This document shows positions 5,598 to 12,062 of a stretch of 13,653 bases of DNA, one piece after another. The DNA is taken from the NCBI GenBank assembly GCA_937902275.1, contig CALFNW010000162.1:1-13653 (forward strand), in the 5' to 3' direction. Source of the DNA: UBA4717 sp002404395. Its GTDB lineage: Bacteria > Bacillota > Clostridia > Oscillospirales > CAG-272. A model generated the notes under the pieces. The model saw only the letters and a list, made by a program, of their open reading frames with translations, was not told the DNA's origin and searched no databases. Every line of letters begins with the position of its first letter. Position 1 is the stretch's first letter. A program made the position numbers and the translations under genes.

Positions 5598-6761
5598 ATG
5601 AAGCGAAAGTTTATTTTTGTGTTGAGTTTGTTTATGCTTGCGTATACGCTGTCAACTGCGGCGTACGCGGAATATCCAAACGGCACGCACGGCACGCTCG
5701 GCACTTACGGCTCGTCAGAATCAGCGGAAGTTTCGATCTCGGATATTCGCGGATACATACCCGAAGAAGCGCTTGAGCTTTTGCCGGACGAGCTGTTTGA
5801 TTCAGGAAGCGGAGGAGTTGTCTCGGCGTTTTCCTTTTCGTATTTTGCCAAGCTGTTTTTTTCGCTTTTGTCCAAAGCCGCAGAAGGTTCGGCGGTGTCG
5901 CTCGGCAGCTTGCTCGGGCTTGTGGTGATCTCCTCGGCATTTCACTGTGCCGCCGACATTACCGCGCGCGGTTCGCTCAAGGGGGCGTTTGAAAGCATTG
6001 CTTCGCTGTGCGTCTGCCTCTCGGTATTCGGCAGTGTGGGCGAGCTTGCGCAGTCGGTGAACACGCATATGCAAAACCTTGCGGCGCTTGTCAATACAAT
6101 GTCTCCGCTTGTTACCACCGCGTATGTAAGCGGAGGAAATCTGAGCGCTGCCGCGGTCAATTCCGCCGGATTGCTTGTCTGCCTCTCGGTACTTGAAAAT
6201 ATTGTGGCATACGGACTTTTTCCGATACTTGAGTTGACGCTCGCGCTCGCGATATGCAAAAGCGCCGCGCCGAAGCTTCGGATAGACACGTTTGCAAGCT
6301 TTGTCAGAGGATTTTTCATGCTTGCGATCGGACTTGCGGTGGCGGCTATTTCTGCAGTGATGAGTTTTCAGTCTACGCTTGCCGCCGCCGCCGATTCGGT
6401 AAGCTCGCGCGCGATCCGCTTTGCCGCTTCAAGCTTTATTCCGATCGTCGGCGGTGCAGTGAGCGAGGCGGTCAGGACCATGTCCGGAAGCATCTCGGCA
6501 GTGCGAAGCGCGGTGGGCGGCATAGGCATAGCGGCGATAGCGGTAATGACTTTGCCGACGCTTATCAGCCTTATGATCGTGCGTGTACGCTTTGCGCTTG
6601 CCGCTTCATTTGCCGATCTGCTTTCCTGCGAAAGAGAGTGTAAGCTGATAAAGGAGGGCGGAAGCGCGGTGAATTTCCTTATTGCGCTCGTTTCACTTAT
6701 GTCGGTAATGTTTATTTATGCGTTAAGTCTGCTTGTCGGATGTGCGGTGTCATATTCGTAA
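5598..6761 (+). CDS. spoIIIAE: Stage III sporulation protein AE
   Basis: A 387-residue polytopic membrane protein, the largest SpoIIIA subunit; it probably forms the membrane-spanning part of the channel between mother cell and forespore. An N-terminal signal peptide (MKRKFIFVLSLFML..., predicted cleavage AYA|E at 24/25) is followed by a short polar region and then several hydrophobic helices with small-residue-rich linkers. Length is close to the family norm of ~400. A TTG at 5568 would extend the frame by ten residues, but it runs through the leader hairpin. The ATG at 5598 has AGGA at suitable spacing and a proper signal peptide, so I use it. It lies 54 nt after spoIIIAD. Confidence 0.94.
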   Translation: MKRKFIFVLSLFMLAYTLSTAAYAEYPNGTHGTLGTYGSSESAEVSISDIRGYIPEEALELLPDELFDSGSGGVVSAFSFSYFAKLFFSLLSKAAEGSAVSLGSLLGLVVISSAFHCAADITARGSLKGAFESIASLCVCLSVFGSVGELAQSVNTHMQNLAALVNTMSPLVTTAYVSGGNLSAAAVNSAGLLVCLSVLENIVAYGLFPILELTLALAICKSAAPKLRIDTFASFVRGFFMLAIGLAVAAISAVMSFQSTLAAAADSVSSRAIRFAASSFIPIVGGAVSEAVRTMSGSISAVRSAVGGIGIAAIAVMTLPTLISLMIVRVRFALAASFADLLSCERECKLIKEGGSAVNFLIALVSLMSVMFIYALSLLVGCAVSYS

Positions 6762-6779
6762 CTTGACTTGGAGCGGTTT

Positions 6780-7355
6780 ATGAAAGCATATATTTTTTCG
6801 GTAATAATCGGTGCGGCGGCAGTTGAATTTGCGTTCGATTTTCTGCCGCTTGCCGATAACAGTCCGATGCGGCGGTATCTAAAGTACATATGCGCGCTCG
6901 TGCTTGCGCTGTGCATATGCGCGCCGCTTTCTTTCCTTTGTAAAAATGAGGTTTCGGGATTTGCAGGCGGATTTCCGAAATTTGATACGGCGGACCGTGC
7001 GGCATACGAGTATCTTTACTTTGCCGACGGAGCTGTTTATGAAGCCGACGCGGACGGCAATATTATTTCTGCGGTCGCCTGTGACGCGTATATACGAAGC
7101 TGTGCGGAAAATATCATTGCCGACACGACGGCGGCGCTTGAGCGCAAATTTTCAAGAGACGATCTGTCGCTTTCTCTGTTGATCGACACGCGAAAGCTTG
7201 ATGAAATCGAACTTGTAAGGCTGTATATAAGCTCGCAAAAAAAGCTGCCCGAATATCTTGCGGGCGATATCTGCGCTTATTCCGAATCGCTTATAGGAGC
7301 GCCGACGGTTTACATAAATTCGGAAGTCGTGCGGGAGGAGGTGAAGCAGAATTGA
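6780..7355 (+). CDS. spoIIIAF: Stage III sporulation protein AF
   Basis: A 191-residue bitopic membrane protein with two N-terminal hydrophobic segments (about 3-22 and 34-53) and a soluble C-terminal domain. In Bacillus this domain has the ring-building fold shared with AG and AH. Visible family features are the KAYIFSVIIGAAAVEF start and the DADGNI and YISSQKKLPEY region. The start is the ATG at 6780, 6 nt after GGAG; a TTG at 6768 in the same frame overlaps that site and is rejected. Its stop overlaps the TTG start of spoIIIAG, and its last codons contain the spoIIIAG ribosome binding site. Confidence 0.9.
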   Translation: MKAYIFSVIIGAAAVEFAFDFLPLADNSPMRRYLKYICALVLALCICAPLSFLCKNEVSGFAGGFPKFDTADRAAYEYLYFADGAVYEADADGNIISAVACDAYIRSCAENIIADTTAALERKFSRDDLSLSLLIDTRKLDEIELVRLYISSQKKLPEYLAGDICAYSESLIGAPTVYINSEVVREEVKQN

Positions 7356-7744
7356 AAAAAATCAGCGCATTTATTACATCTCTCAAAGAAAGCGGCAACG
7401 GCAGGCTTGCGATCGCGCTGTGCGCGCTCGGAGTGCTTTTGATGCTTTTCGGCTCATCATTTCAGACCCCTGCGGGTATACAAGGAGCAAGACAAAGCGC
7501 CTCGCTTCGTGCATATGAAAAAGAAATATCCGCGCTTTGCGAGCAGGTATGCGCACAAGAGGTATATGTCAGCGTCAATACTTTAAGCGACGGAAGTCTT
7601 GCGGGTATAGCGGTAGTTTGCCGCCGTCTTGACGATAAAACAAGGCTGACGCTGACCGATATGCTGTCGTCGCTTTACGGGATCGGCTCAAACAATATCT
7701 ATATTGCCGCACCGACGTCAAATGCGCCGACTTTGCAGTCATAG
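7352..7744 (+). CDS. spoIIIAG: Stage III sporulation protein AG, short form
   Basis: A 130-residue protein with one transmembrane helix (about 19-37) and a C-terminal ring-building domain (about 58-118). The domain has the pattern LAGIAVVCRRLDDK...LTDMLSSLYGIGSNNIYI, like the family's GVLVVAEG...LLGV region. SpoIIIAG multimerises into a ring in the intermembrane space. B. subtilis AG is ~229 residues; this one lacks most of the linker and the inserted beta region, so its ring would be more compact. The start is a TTG at 7352, overlapping the spoIIIAF TGA and preceded by GGAGGAGGTG at good spacing; no in-frame ATG lies before the transmembrane helix. Confidence 0.9.
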   Translation: MKKISAFITSLKESGNGRLAIALCALGVLLMLFGSSFQTPAGIQGARQSASLRAYEKEISALCEQVCAQEVYVSVNTLSDGSLAGIAVVCRRLDDKTRLTLTDMLSSLYGIGSNNIYIAAPTSNAPTLQS

Positions 7745-7767
7745 CCGCAAAATCAATTGCATATAAT
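7739..7767 (+). promoter_or_regulatory. Candidate internal sigma-E promoter before spoIIIAH
   Basis: TCATAGC (7739-7745, five of seven fit to the -35 pattern) is followed after 14 bp by CATATAAT (7760-7767, seven of eight fit to CATACAAT). It lies across the end of spoIIIAG in the 104-nt gap before spoIIIAH. From memory, an internal promoter essential for sporulation has been reported in the B. subtilis spoIIIA locus, so extra spoIIIAH expression is plausible. Confidence 0.45.
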
Positions 7768-7822
7768 CTGAGTGTATTGTGCAGAGAGATCAAATGTTTT
7801 GACAGTAACGAATAATTATGGA

Positions 7823-7835
7823 CCGGCTACGCCGG
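7823..7835 (+). promoter_or_regulatory. C-TAC-G hairpin 13 nt before spoIIIAH
   Basis: CCGGC-TAC-GCCGG is a 5-bp perfect stem. It is followed by AATGGAG, six bases and the ATG at 7849, which is the same layout as before the oxidoreductase start at 448 (hairpin, ATGGAG, 6 nt, ATG). Confidence 0.6.
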
Positions 7836-7848
7836 AATGGAGAACACC

Positions 7849-8499
7849 ATGGAAAACAACAATGAAAAATTCGATCGTAAACTTGAAAACGAGGATTCGA
7901 CGCTTGAATTGCTTAATGCCGCCGAGGTTCCGAAACAGAAGGCGGGAATCAAATTTTCGGGCATATTCGGCAAAGCCAAAAGCGCGGTGGTCTCGGTCGG
8001 AGCGCGTACCGTTGTGGTAATTGCGTCGGTCCTGCTTATCGGCGCTGCAGTGATCCTGAATTATACGCTTGCCGGAGATCATGTTACTGATGAAGTCGAT
8101 CAAAGCGTCTCTCAGGCAGAAAACAGCGACAGGGAAGTGCTTTCGGTCAGCGATACATATTTTGCCTCATCAATGCTCAGCCGCAAGCAGGCGAGAGACG
8201 AGGCGATCGAAGTGCTCAAGACGGTCGTGAACAATGAAGCGGCGATCGAGAGCGCAAAAGAGACCGCGCTTTCGGATATTTCACGTATTGCCGGAGAGAT
8301 TGAAACCGAAGCAAATATCGAAACGCTTATCAAAAGCAAGGGCTTTGAAGAATGTATAGCGGTAGTCACGGGAAGCAATGCGAATATAATCGTAAAATCC
8401 GACGGATTGCTTGCAAACGAGCTTTCTCAGATCAAGGAGATCGTATACGAGCAGGCGGGAATAGATCCGATCAATATTAAGATCGTCGAAAAAAACTGA
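7849..8499 (+). CDS. spoIIIAH: Stage III sporulation protein AH
   Basis: A 216-residue protein of the mother-cell membrane. In B. subtilis SpoIIIAH binds SpoIIQ from the forespore and forms a ring with homology to EscJ/PrgK secretion proteins. An Asn/Glu-rich cytoplasmic stretch (about 1-50) precedes one transmembrane helix (about 54-75). The intermembrane domain follows, with the family signature YFASSMLSRKQARDEAIEVLK and a C-terminal region ending DPINIKIVEKN. I place the start at 7849 because GGAG lies 6 nt before it. An in-frame ATG at 7837 would add four residues but has the hairpin directly upstream and no ribosome binding site. It is last in the operon, ahead of a strong palindromic terminator. 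Confidence 0.94.
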   Translation: MENNNEKFDRKLENEDSTLELLNAAEVPKQKAGIKFSGIFGKAKSAVVSVGARTVVVIASVLLIGAAVILNYTLAGDHVTDEVDQSVSQAENSDREVLSVSDTYFASSMLSRKQARDEAIEVLKTVVNNEAAIESAKETALSDISRIAGEIETEANIETLIKSKGFEECIAVVTGSNANIIVKSDGLLANELSQIKEIVYEQAGIDPINIKIVEKN

Positions 8500-8520
8500 G
8501 GCGCTTTTTACGATAAATGT

Positions 8521-8552
8521 TTACGGGTCGGTGCATATGCACCGACCCGTAA
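8521..8552. terminator. Bidirectional terminator between spoIIIAH and the large dockerin gene
   Basis: A perfect 32-bp palindrome with half-site TTACGGGTCGGTGCAT lies in the 73-nt gap between convergent genes. Rightward it is followed by GTTTGTTTGTCTG; leftward by ACATTTATCG. It probably ends both the spoIIIA transcript and the dockerin-protein transcript. Confidence 0.8.
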
Positions 8553-8572
8553 GTTTGTTTGTCTGTACTTAT

Positions 8573-11500
8573 TCAGTTTGCGGGAGCAAATACGTCGTGA
8601 TCGGCTCCCTTATCTTCGGATTCGATTATCGGAAGCGTTTCATAACCCCTCCAGCCTGCAAGGTGTCTTGCCAGGATGATCGAGTCCTTTGCAGATACGG
8701 TGTCGTCGGAGTTAAGATCGGCGTTGGCTTTGACTACACGGTTCATATATCCGTCAACTCCGCCGAGCGCTTTTGCAAATACGAGGTAATCGAGCGAATC
8801 GATCACGCCGTCTCCGTTGATGTCGCCGAGCTGGTCGGTTACCTTTTCGTGGGAAACGAGCAGTCTCGTAAGTTTGAGGTTGGAGTTAGCTCCGCCGTTG
8901 CCGTCGGCAGCGCGGTATGAGAAGGTGATGGTGTGTTCGCCGTTATCAAGCTTCTTTGCGAGCTTGTTGAACGGATGGTTGGTGTCGGTGACCTTCAGAC
9001 GCTGAGTTGCGCCTCCGTCGATCGAATAGTCGACATAATATCCGCCGCCGGCAAATTCCATATAGAAGGCGATGCCTGTACCGGTGAATTTGTAGGTGAA
9101 GCTGTTGTCGGCAGCTGCGGGCACCATATATCCGTCAGTGGCAAGATTGCTGTATACCTTGCCGTCGTAGAAGTTCCAGCCCGTGACCGATTCAAAGATA
9201 TCGGGAGATACCTTTACGTATTCGGTAACAAGCTTTGCAGCGTCCGCATCAAGGTATTCGCTCGGTATGCTGTGAGCCTCAAGTTTGTCGGGAGTCTCGT
9301 TTACAATGAGCTTATCAAAGAGGTAGCTGCAGATAACGTCCGCATATACCTTGTAGCCGCGGGGACCGGGGTGAACCGAGTCGGCTACATAGTCACTCCA
9401 TTCGGAGCCGGTCGAAAGAATGGTATTTGACATTGCGCGTCCGACATTTATACCGGTCACTCCGTAATATTCGGCTACTTCATTATGAAGCTTTGCAACC
9501 GGGTGCAGATCGTAGTTGACGCTCGTGCCGAGGTGACCTTGGTCGCACACGAAGATCGAAATGATCTCGGTATTCGGAGAAGCGACGCGGATATTTCTGA
9601 GAATGGTCTCATAATAAGTTTTGACCGTTCCGTCGCCGGCGTGTCCGCTGTAGCTGTCGTTTACTGCAAACTCAACAAATACGAGGTCAGGCTCGTATGC
9701 AAGCACGTCGTCCTGAAGTCTGAAAGCGCCGAGCATAGAGCCCGAGCCGCCCATTGCCGAGTTGTGAAGCTCAATGTCGGCGTCCGGGAACGCACTCTTG
9801 AGCCATGCGCCGGTAAGTCCGCGCCAGCACTGTGATTCGGTAGCGCCTGCACCGGCGGTGACCGAGCCGCCGAGATATACTACGCTCAATTTCTTGTCGT
9901 TCTTGAGTCTGTATGCGGCGTTTCCGAGTTCGTCACGGTCGAAAATGTACTTGCTGTAATCGGGCGCTTCGGAAACGGTGACGGTGCAGCTGTCCGAGTA
10001 GCCGCTCGTGGTCGAGGCGGTGATCGTAGAGCTGCCGGCTTTGAGCGCGATAAGCTTCTTGCCTTCAACGCGCACGACGTCGGGAGTGCTGCTGGTGATC
10101 GTGTCAAGCTTGTAGTATGCGCCTGATGGAATGGTGCTTACCGGAAGTGCGGCAACTTCGCCTGCCTGAAGCGAGAGGTCGGTAAGCTCAAACGAATCAA
10201 GCTTTGAAGTATATACGAAGCTGTTCATTGCCGACTCGTTTGAGAAGAAAGCGATATATTCGTAATCGACCGAATCTCCGGCTTTTACGGCATTGCTTGA
10301 CCAATGCTTGAGTAAGAGATAATTGTAGACCGAATCATCGGTAAGACCGTTCCACGGGGTGACGGTAGCTTCCTTTTCACTGCCGTTGTATTGGGTGTAC
10401 TTTATTCCGTAATTCTGATATACGCCCGCGCTCTGACCCGGCTTGGGTCCCCAGAAGCGGTTATTTGTAAGGGTGTTATCGGATTTTTTATATTGGGTAA
10501 AGCCCACGTTGAAGTCAGCGGTATGACTCATGCTCGGCTTGAATCCGATCTTAACATACGGATAATTTTTTGCATTTACACCGAGCTCGTTGACGCTAAA
10601 CTGAATACCGTTAAATTCCTTGCCCGCAGCGTCTGCGTTTATTTCAACGTGCAGATATCGTCTTTCGGCAGTATCGTCGTCAATGACAGTGACCTTTCCG
10701 CCTATATAACCCGAGAAACCGACTTTTTCTGCCAGACTTGCGGCTGAGAACACGAGCGTGTCTTCTTCGTTAACGGTAACGTTAAGCGTTTTGACGATCG
10801 GGGTCGCGCCGGTTATACTGTTGTTGACGGTATAGGTCAGCACAGCAGTGCCTTTTCCGACTGCAAGCGGCTTGTTGTTTACGATCTTGACGACTTCTTC
10901 ATTGTTTGAAGTGACTTTCAGTGTTGAGGTTGCGATCGCGGGGGACACGGAAATGTTTACCGAAATTGCCAATCCCTTTGTGGCGGTCAGCTCGGTTATC
11001 TCAGCACCGTCAGAGATAACCGAGAGCGACTCGGCGGGAATTTCGCCGGCTGCCGCTTTTTCGGCGAACGCTTTGTACTGTTCTTCGGTCTTGAAGCACG
11101 CTACATATTCAAGTCCGAAGTAGGAGCCTTCGTCTGCATCCGAAGACCAGGGCTTGAAGCAGAGATACTGATTTTTAAGCGCAGGTATCGGAGCGTACTC
11201 GGGATGAGCGGTTTTCTGACCGTAAAATTCGGCGCGGGTCTTCATTGAGGTCTTCCATACTCCGTTTGAAGCTTCGGGATGTCCTTTGACCGACCATTGC
11301 TCGTAGTGGGTCATTTCGCTGAACTCGGGGTAGGTATCGGCTCTGAAGGTCATATCGAGGTTGCTTGCAGCCTGCGACTGATAATAGCTGATATAATAGT
11401 AGTCGTATTCGGCTAAATTGACGTTGGATTTCGACTGCCTTATTTGTACCTGAGGTCTTTTGCCGGTATTTGCCGTGATCTTGACATAGCTCTTGCCGGC

Positions 11501-11704
11501 GTCCGCGTCATATACAAGCTCCGTAAGCTTCGCATCGGAAGCCGCTATGGCGTCGAGCAGCGATTCGCCGCTCAGTATCACGTAGCTGCCGTCGATCTTC
11601 CAATCCTCATTTGTGTATGCCGCGCCCGGAATGATGAAGCTTCCGGCAAGCATAAGCACGCTGAGAACTAAAGAAAGTGCTTTGAGTGTGCGTGTGTTTC
11701 TCAT
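8573..11704 (-). CDS. Secreted dockerin-bearing SGNH hydrolase with duplicated N-terminal modules
   Basis: A 1043-residue secreted enzyme. Order of parts: signal peptide (1 to ~29); module A (~36-215); bacterial Ig-like domain (~225-312); module A' (~316-500); second Ig-like domain (~505-578); SGNH hydrolase (~583-800); a beta-rich module (~825-950); and a type I dockerin (~957-1025). In the SGNH domain the nucleophile is Ser614 in LGGSVTAG. The oxyanion residues are in GGSGS (652-656) and Asn682 in FAVND, and Asp775/His778 lie in DSVHP. Dockerin calcium loops are DINGDGVID (961-969) and DLNSDDTVS (996-1004). SGNH enzymes with dockerins usually remove acyl groups from plant polysaccharides; the exact ester is not readable here. 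GGGAG lies 6 nt before the ATG. It has its own promoter and is a paralogue of the next gene. Confidence 0.9.
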   Translation of the reverse strand: MRNTRTLKALSLVLSVLMLAGSFIIPGAAYTNEDWKIDGSYVILSGESLLDAIAASDAKLTELVYDADAGKSYVKITANTGKRPQVQIRQSKSNVNLAEYDYYYISYYQSQAASNLDMTFRADTYPEFSEMTHYEQWSVKGHPEASNGVWKTSMKTRAEFYGQKTAHPEYAPIPALKNQYLCFKPWSSDADEGSYFGLEYVACFKTEEQYKAFAEKAAAGEIPAESLSVISDGAEITELTATKGLAISVNISVSPAIATSTLKVTSNNEEVVKIVNNKPLAVGKGTAVLTYTVNNSITGATPIVKTLNVTVNEEDTLVFSAASLAEKVGFSGYIGGKVTVIDDDTAERRYLHVEINADAAGKEFNGIQFSVNELGVNAKNYPYVKIGFKPSMSHTADFNVGFTQYKKSDNTLTNNRFWGPKPGQSAGVYQNYGIKYTQYNGSEKEATVTPWNGLTDDSVYNYLLLKHWSSNAVKAGDSVDYEYIAFFSNESAMNSFVYTSKLDSFELTDLSLQAGEVAALPVSTIPSGAYYKLDTITSSTPDVVRVEGKKLIALKAGSSTITASTTSGYSDSCTVTVSEAPDYSKYIFDRDELGNAAYRLKNDKKLSVVYLGGSVTAGAGATESQCWRGLTGAWLKSAFPDADIELHNSAMGGSGSMLGAFRLQDDVLAYEPDLVFVEFAVNDSYSGHAGDGTVKTYYETILRNIRVASPNTEIISIFVCDQGHLGTSVNYDLHPVAKLHNEVAEYYGVTGINVGRAMSNTILSTGSEWSDYVADSVHPGPRGYKVYADVICSYLFDKLIVNETPDKLEAHSIPSEYLDADAAKLVTEYVKVSPDIFESVTGWNFYDGKVYSNLATDGYMVPAAADNSFTYKFTGTGIAFYMEFAGGGYYVDYSIDGGATQRLKVTDTNHPFNKLAKKLDNGEHTITFSYRAADGNGGANSNLKLTRLLVSHEKVTDQLGDINGDGVIDSLDYLVFAKALGGVDGYMNRVVKANADLNSDDTVSAKDSIILARHLAGWRGYETLPIIESEDKGADHDVFAPAN

Positions 11705-11762
11705 GTTTTTCTCCCTTTCTTGTCGCTTTGCACAATCGGTTGACTGCGCTTTTGTGCGATGT

Positions 11763-11800
11763 GTACAATCGACGTTCCGGTTGGCTCACAACGATTGTAC
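11763..11800 (-). promoter_or_regulatory. Inverted repeat at the start of the dockerin-protein leader
   Basis: GTACAATCG (11763-11771) and CGATTGTAC (11792-11800) form a perfect 9-bp inverted repeat with 20 bases between. It begins about 5 nt after the predicted transcription start, so it is either an operator or a leader stem. A third copy of the core, ACAATCG, lies at 11732-11738. Confidence 0.5.
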
Positions 11801-11811
11801 CATTTGGATTT

Positions 11812-11840
11812 ATTGTAGCATAAAATAAAGGGAAAATCAA
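11812..11840 (-). promoter_or_regulatory. Sigma-A-type promoter for the large dockerin gene
   Basis: On the minus strand, TTGATT (11835-11840) and TACAAT (11812-11817) are separated by 17 bp, predicting a start near 11805 and a leader of ~100 nt. It lies in the 358-bp gap between the two dockerin genes. The rest of that gap holds the inverted repeat on the gene side and two hairpins on the far side; I see no gene in it. Confidence 0.75.
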
Positions 11841-11890
11841 TAACAATGCGAAAAAATCTCCTATTTTGTGAATTATTTTGAAAAAGCAAA

Positions 11891-11923
11891 GGAGCTGTAA
11901 AAAACAATGTTTTTAACAGTTCC
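11891..11923 (-). terminator. Terminator-like hairpin with T-run, second of a tandem pair
   Basis: The arms GGAGCTGTAAAAAAC and GTTTTTAACAGTTCC pair over 15 positions with one mismatch and one G-U, around a three-base loop. On the minus strand the stem is followed by TTTGCTTTTT, the normal layout of an intrinsic terminator. It lies 140 nt after the stop of the 509-residue protein gene and before the next promoter. Confidence 0.7.
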
Positions 11924-11995
11924 CGAAAATTCCGCTCAGGATCCCGGCACTTCCGAAACGATCTTTGGCGGCTCTTTCCTTAGTGCCAAAAGTAG

Positions 11996-12038
11996 AAGTG
12001 GGTGTAAAAAACTCATTTTGAGTTTTTTACACCCACTT
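11996..12038 (-). terminator. Twenty-base-pair perfect hairpin after the second dockerin gene
   Basis: The arm AAGTGGGTGTAAAAAACTCA is exactly complementary to 12019-12038, with a three-base loop. It begins 24 nt beyond the stop codon of the upstream gene. The GC-rich outer half and the A6/T6 inner half fit a terminator, but on the minus strand only CTACTTTT follows. It shares TGTAAAAAAC with the next hairpin. It could be a terminator, a 3'-end stabiliser or an element remnant. Confidence 0.65.
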
Positions 12039-12062
12039 ATGAAAGGGAGAGAGTATTGCATT

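Noticed and set aside
6768..6779. TTG start for spoIIIAF
   Set aside because: It overlaps the GGAG that lies 6 nt before the ATG at 6780.
9774..9959. Small plus-strand frames inside the dockerin genes (also 8531-8920, 10391-10747, 12375-12701)
   Set aside because: All are antisense to long genes with clear domains and catalytic motifs; none has a convincing start site.
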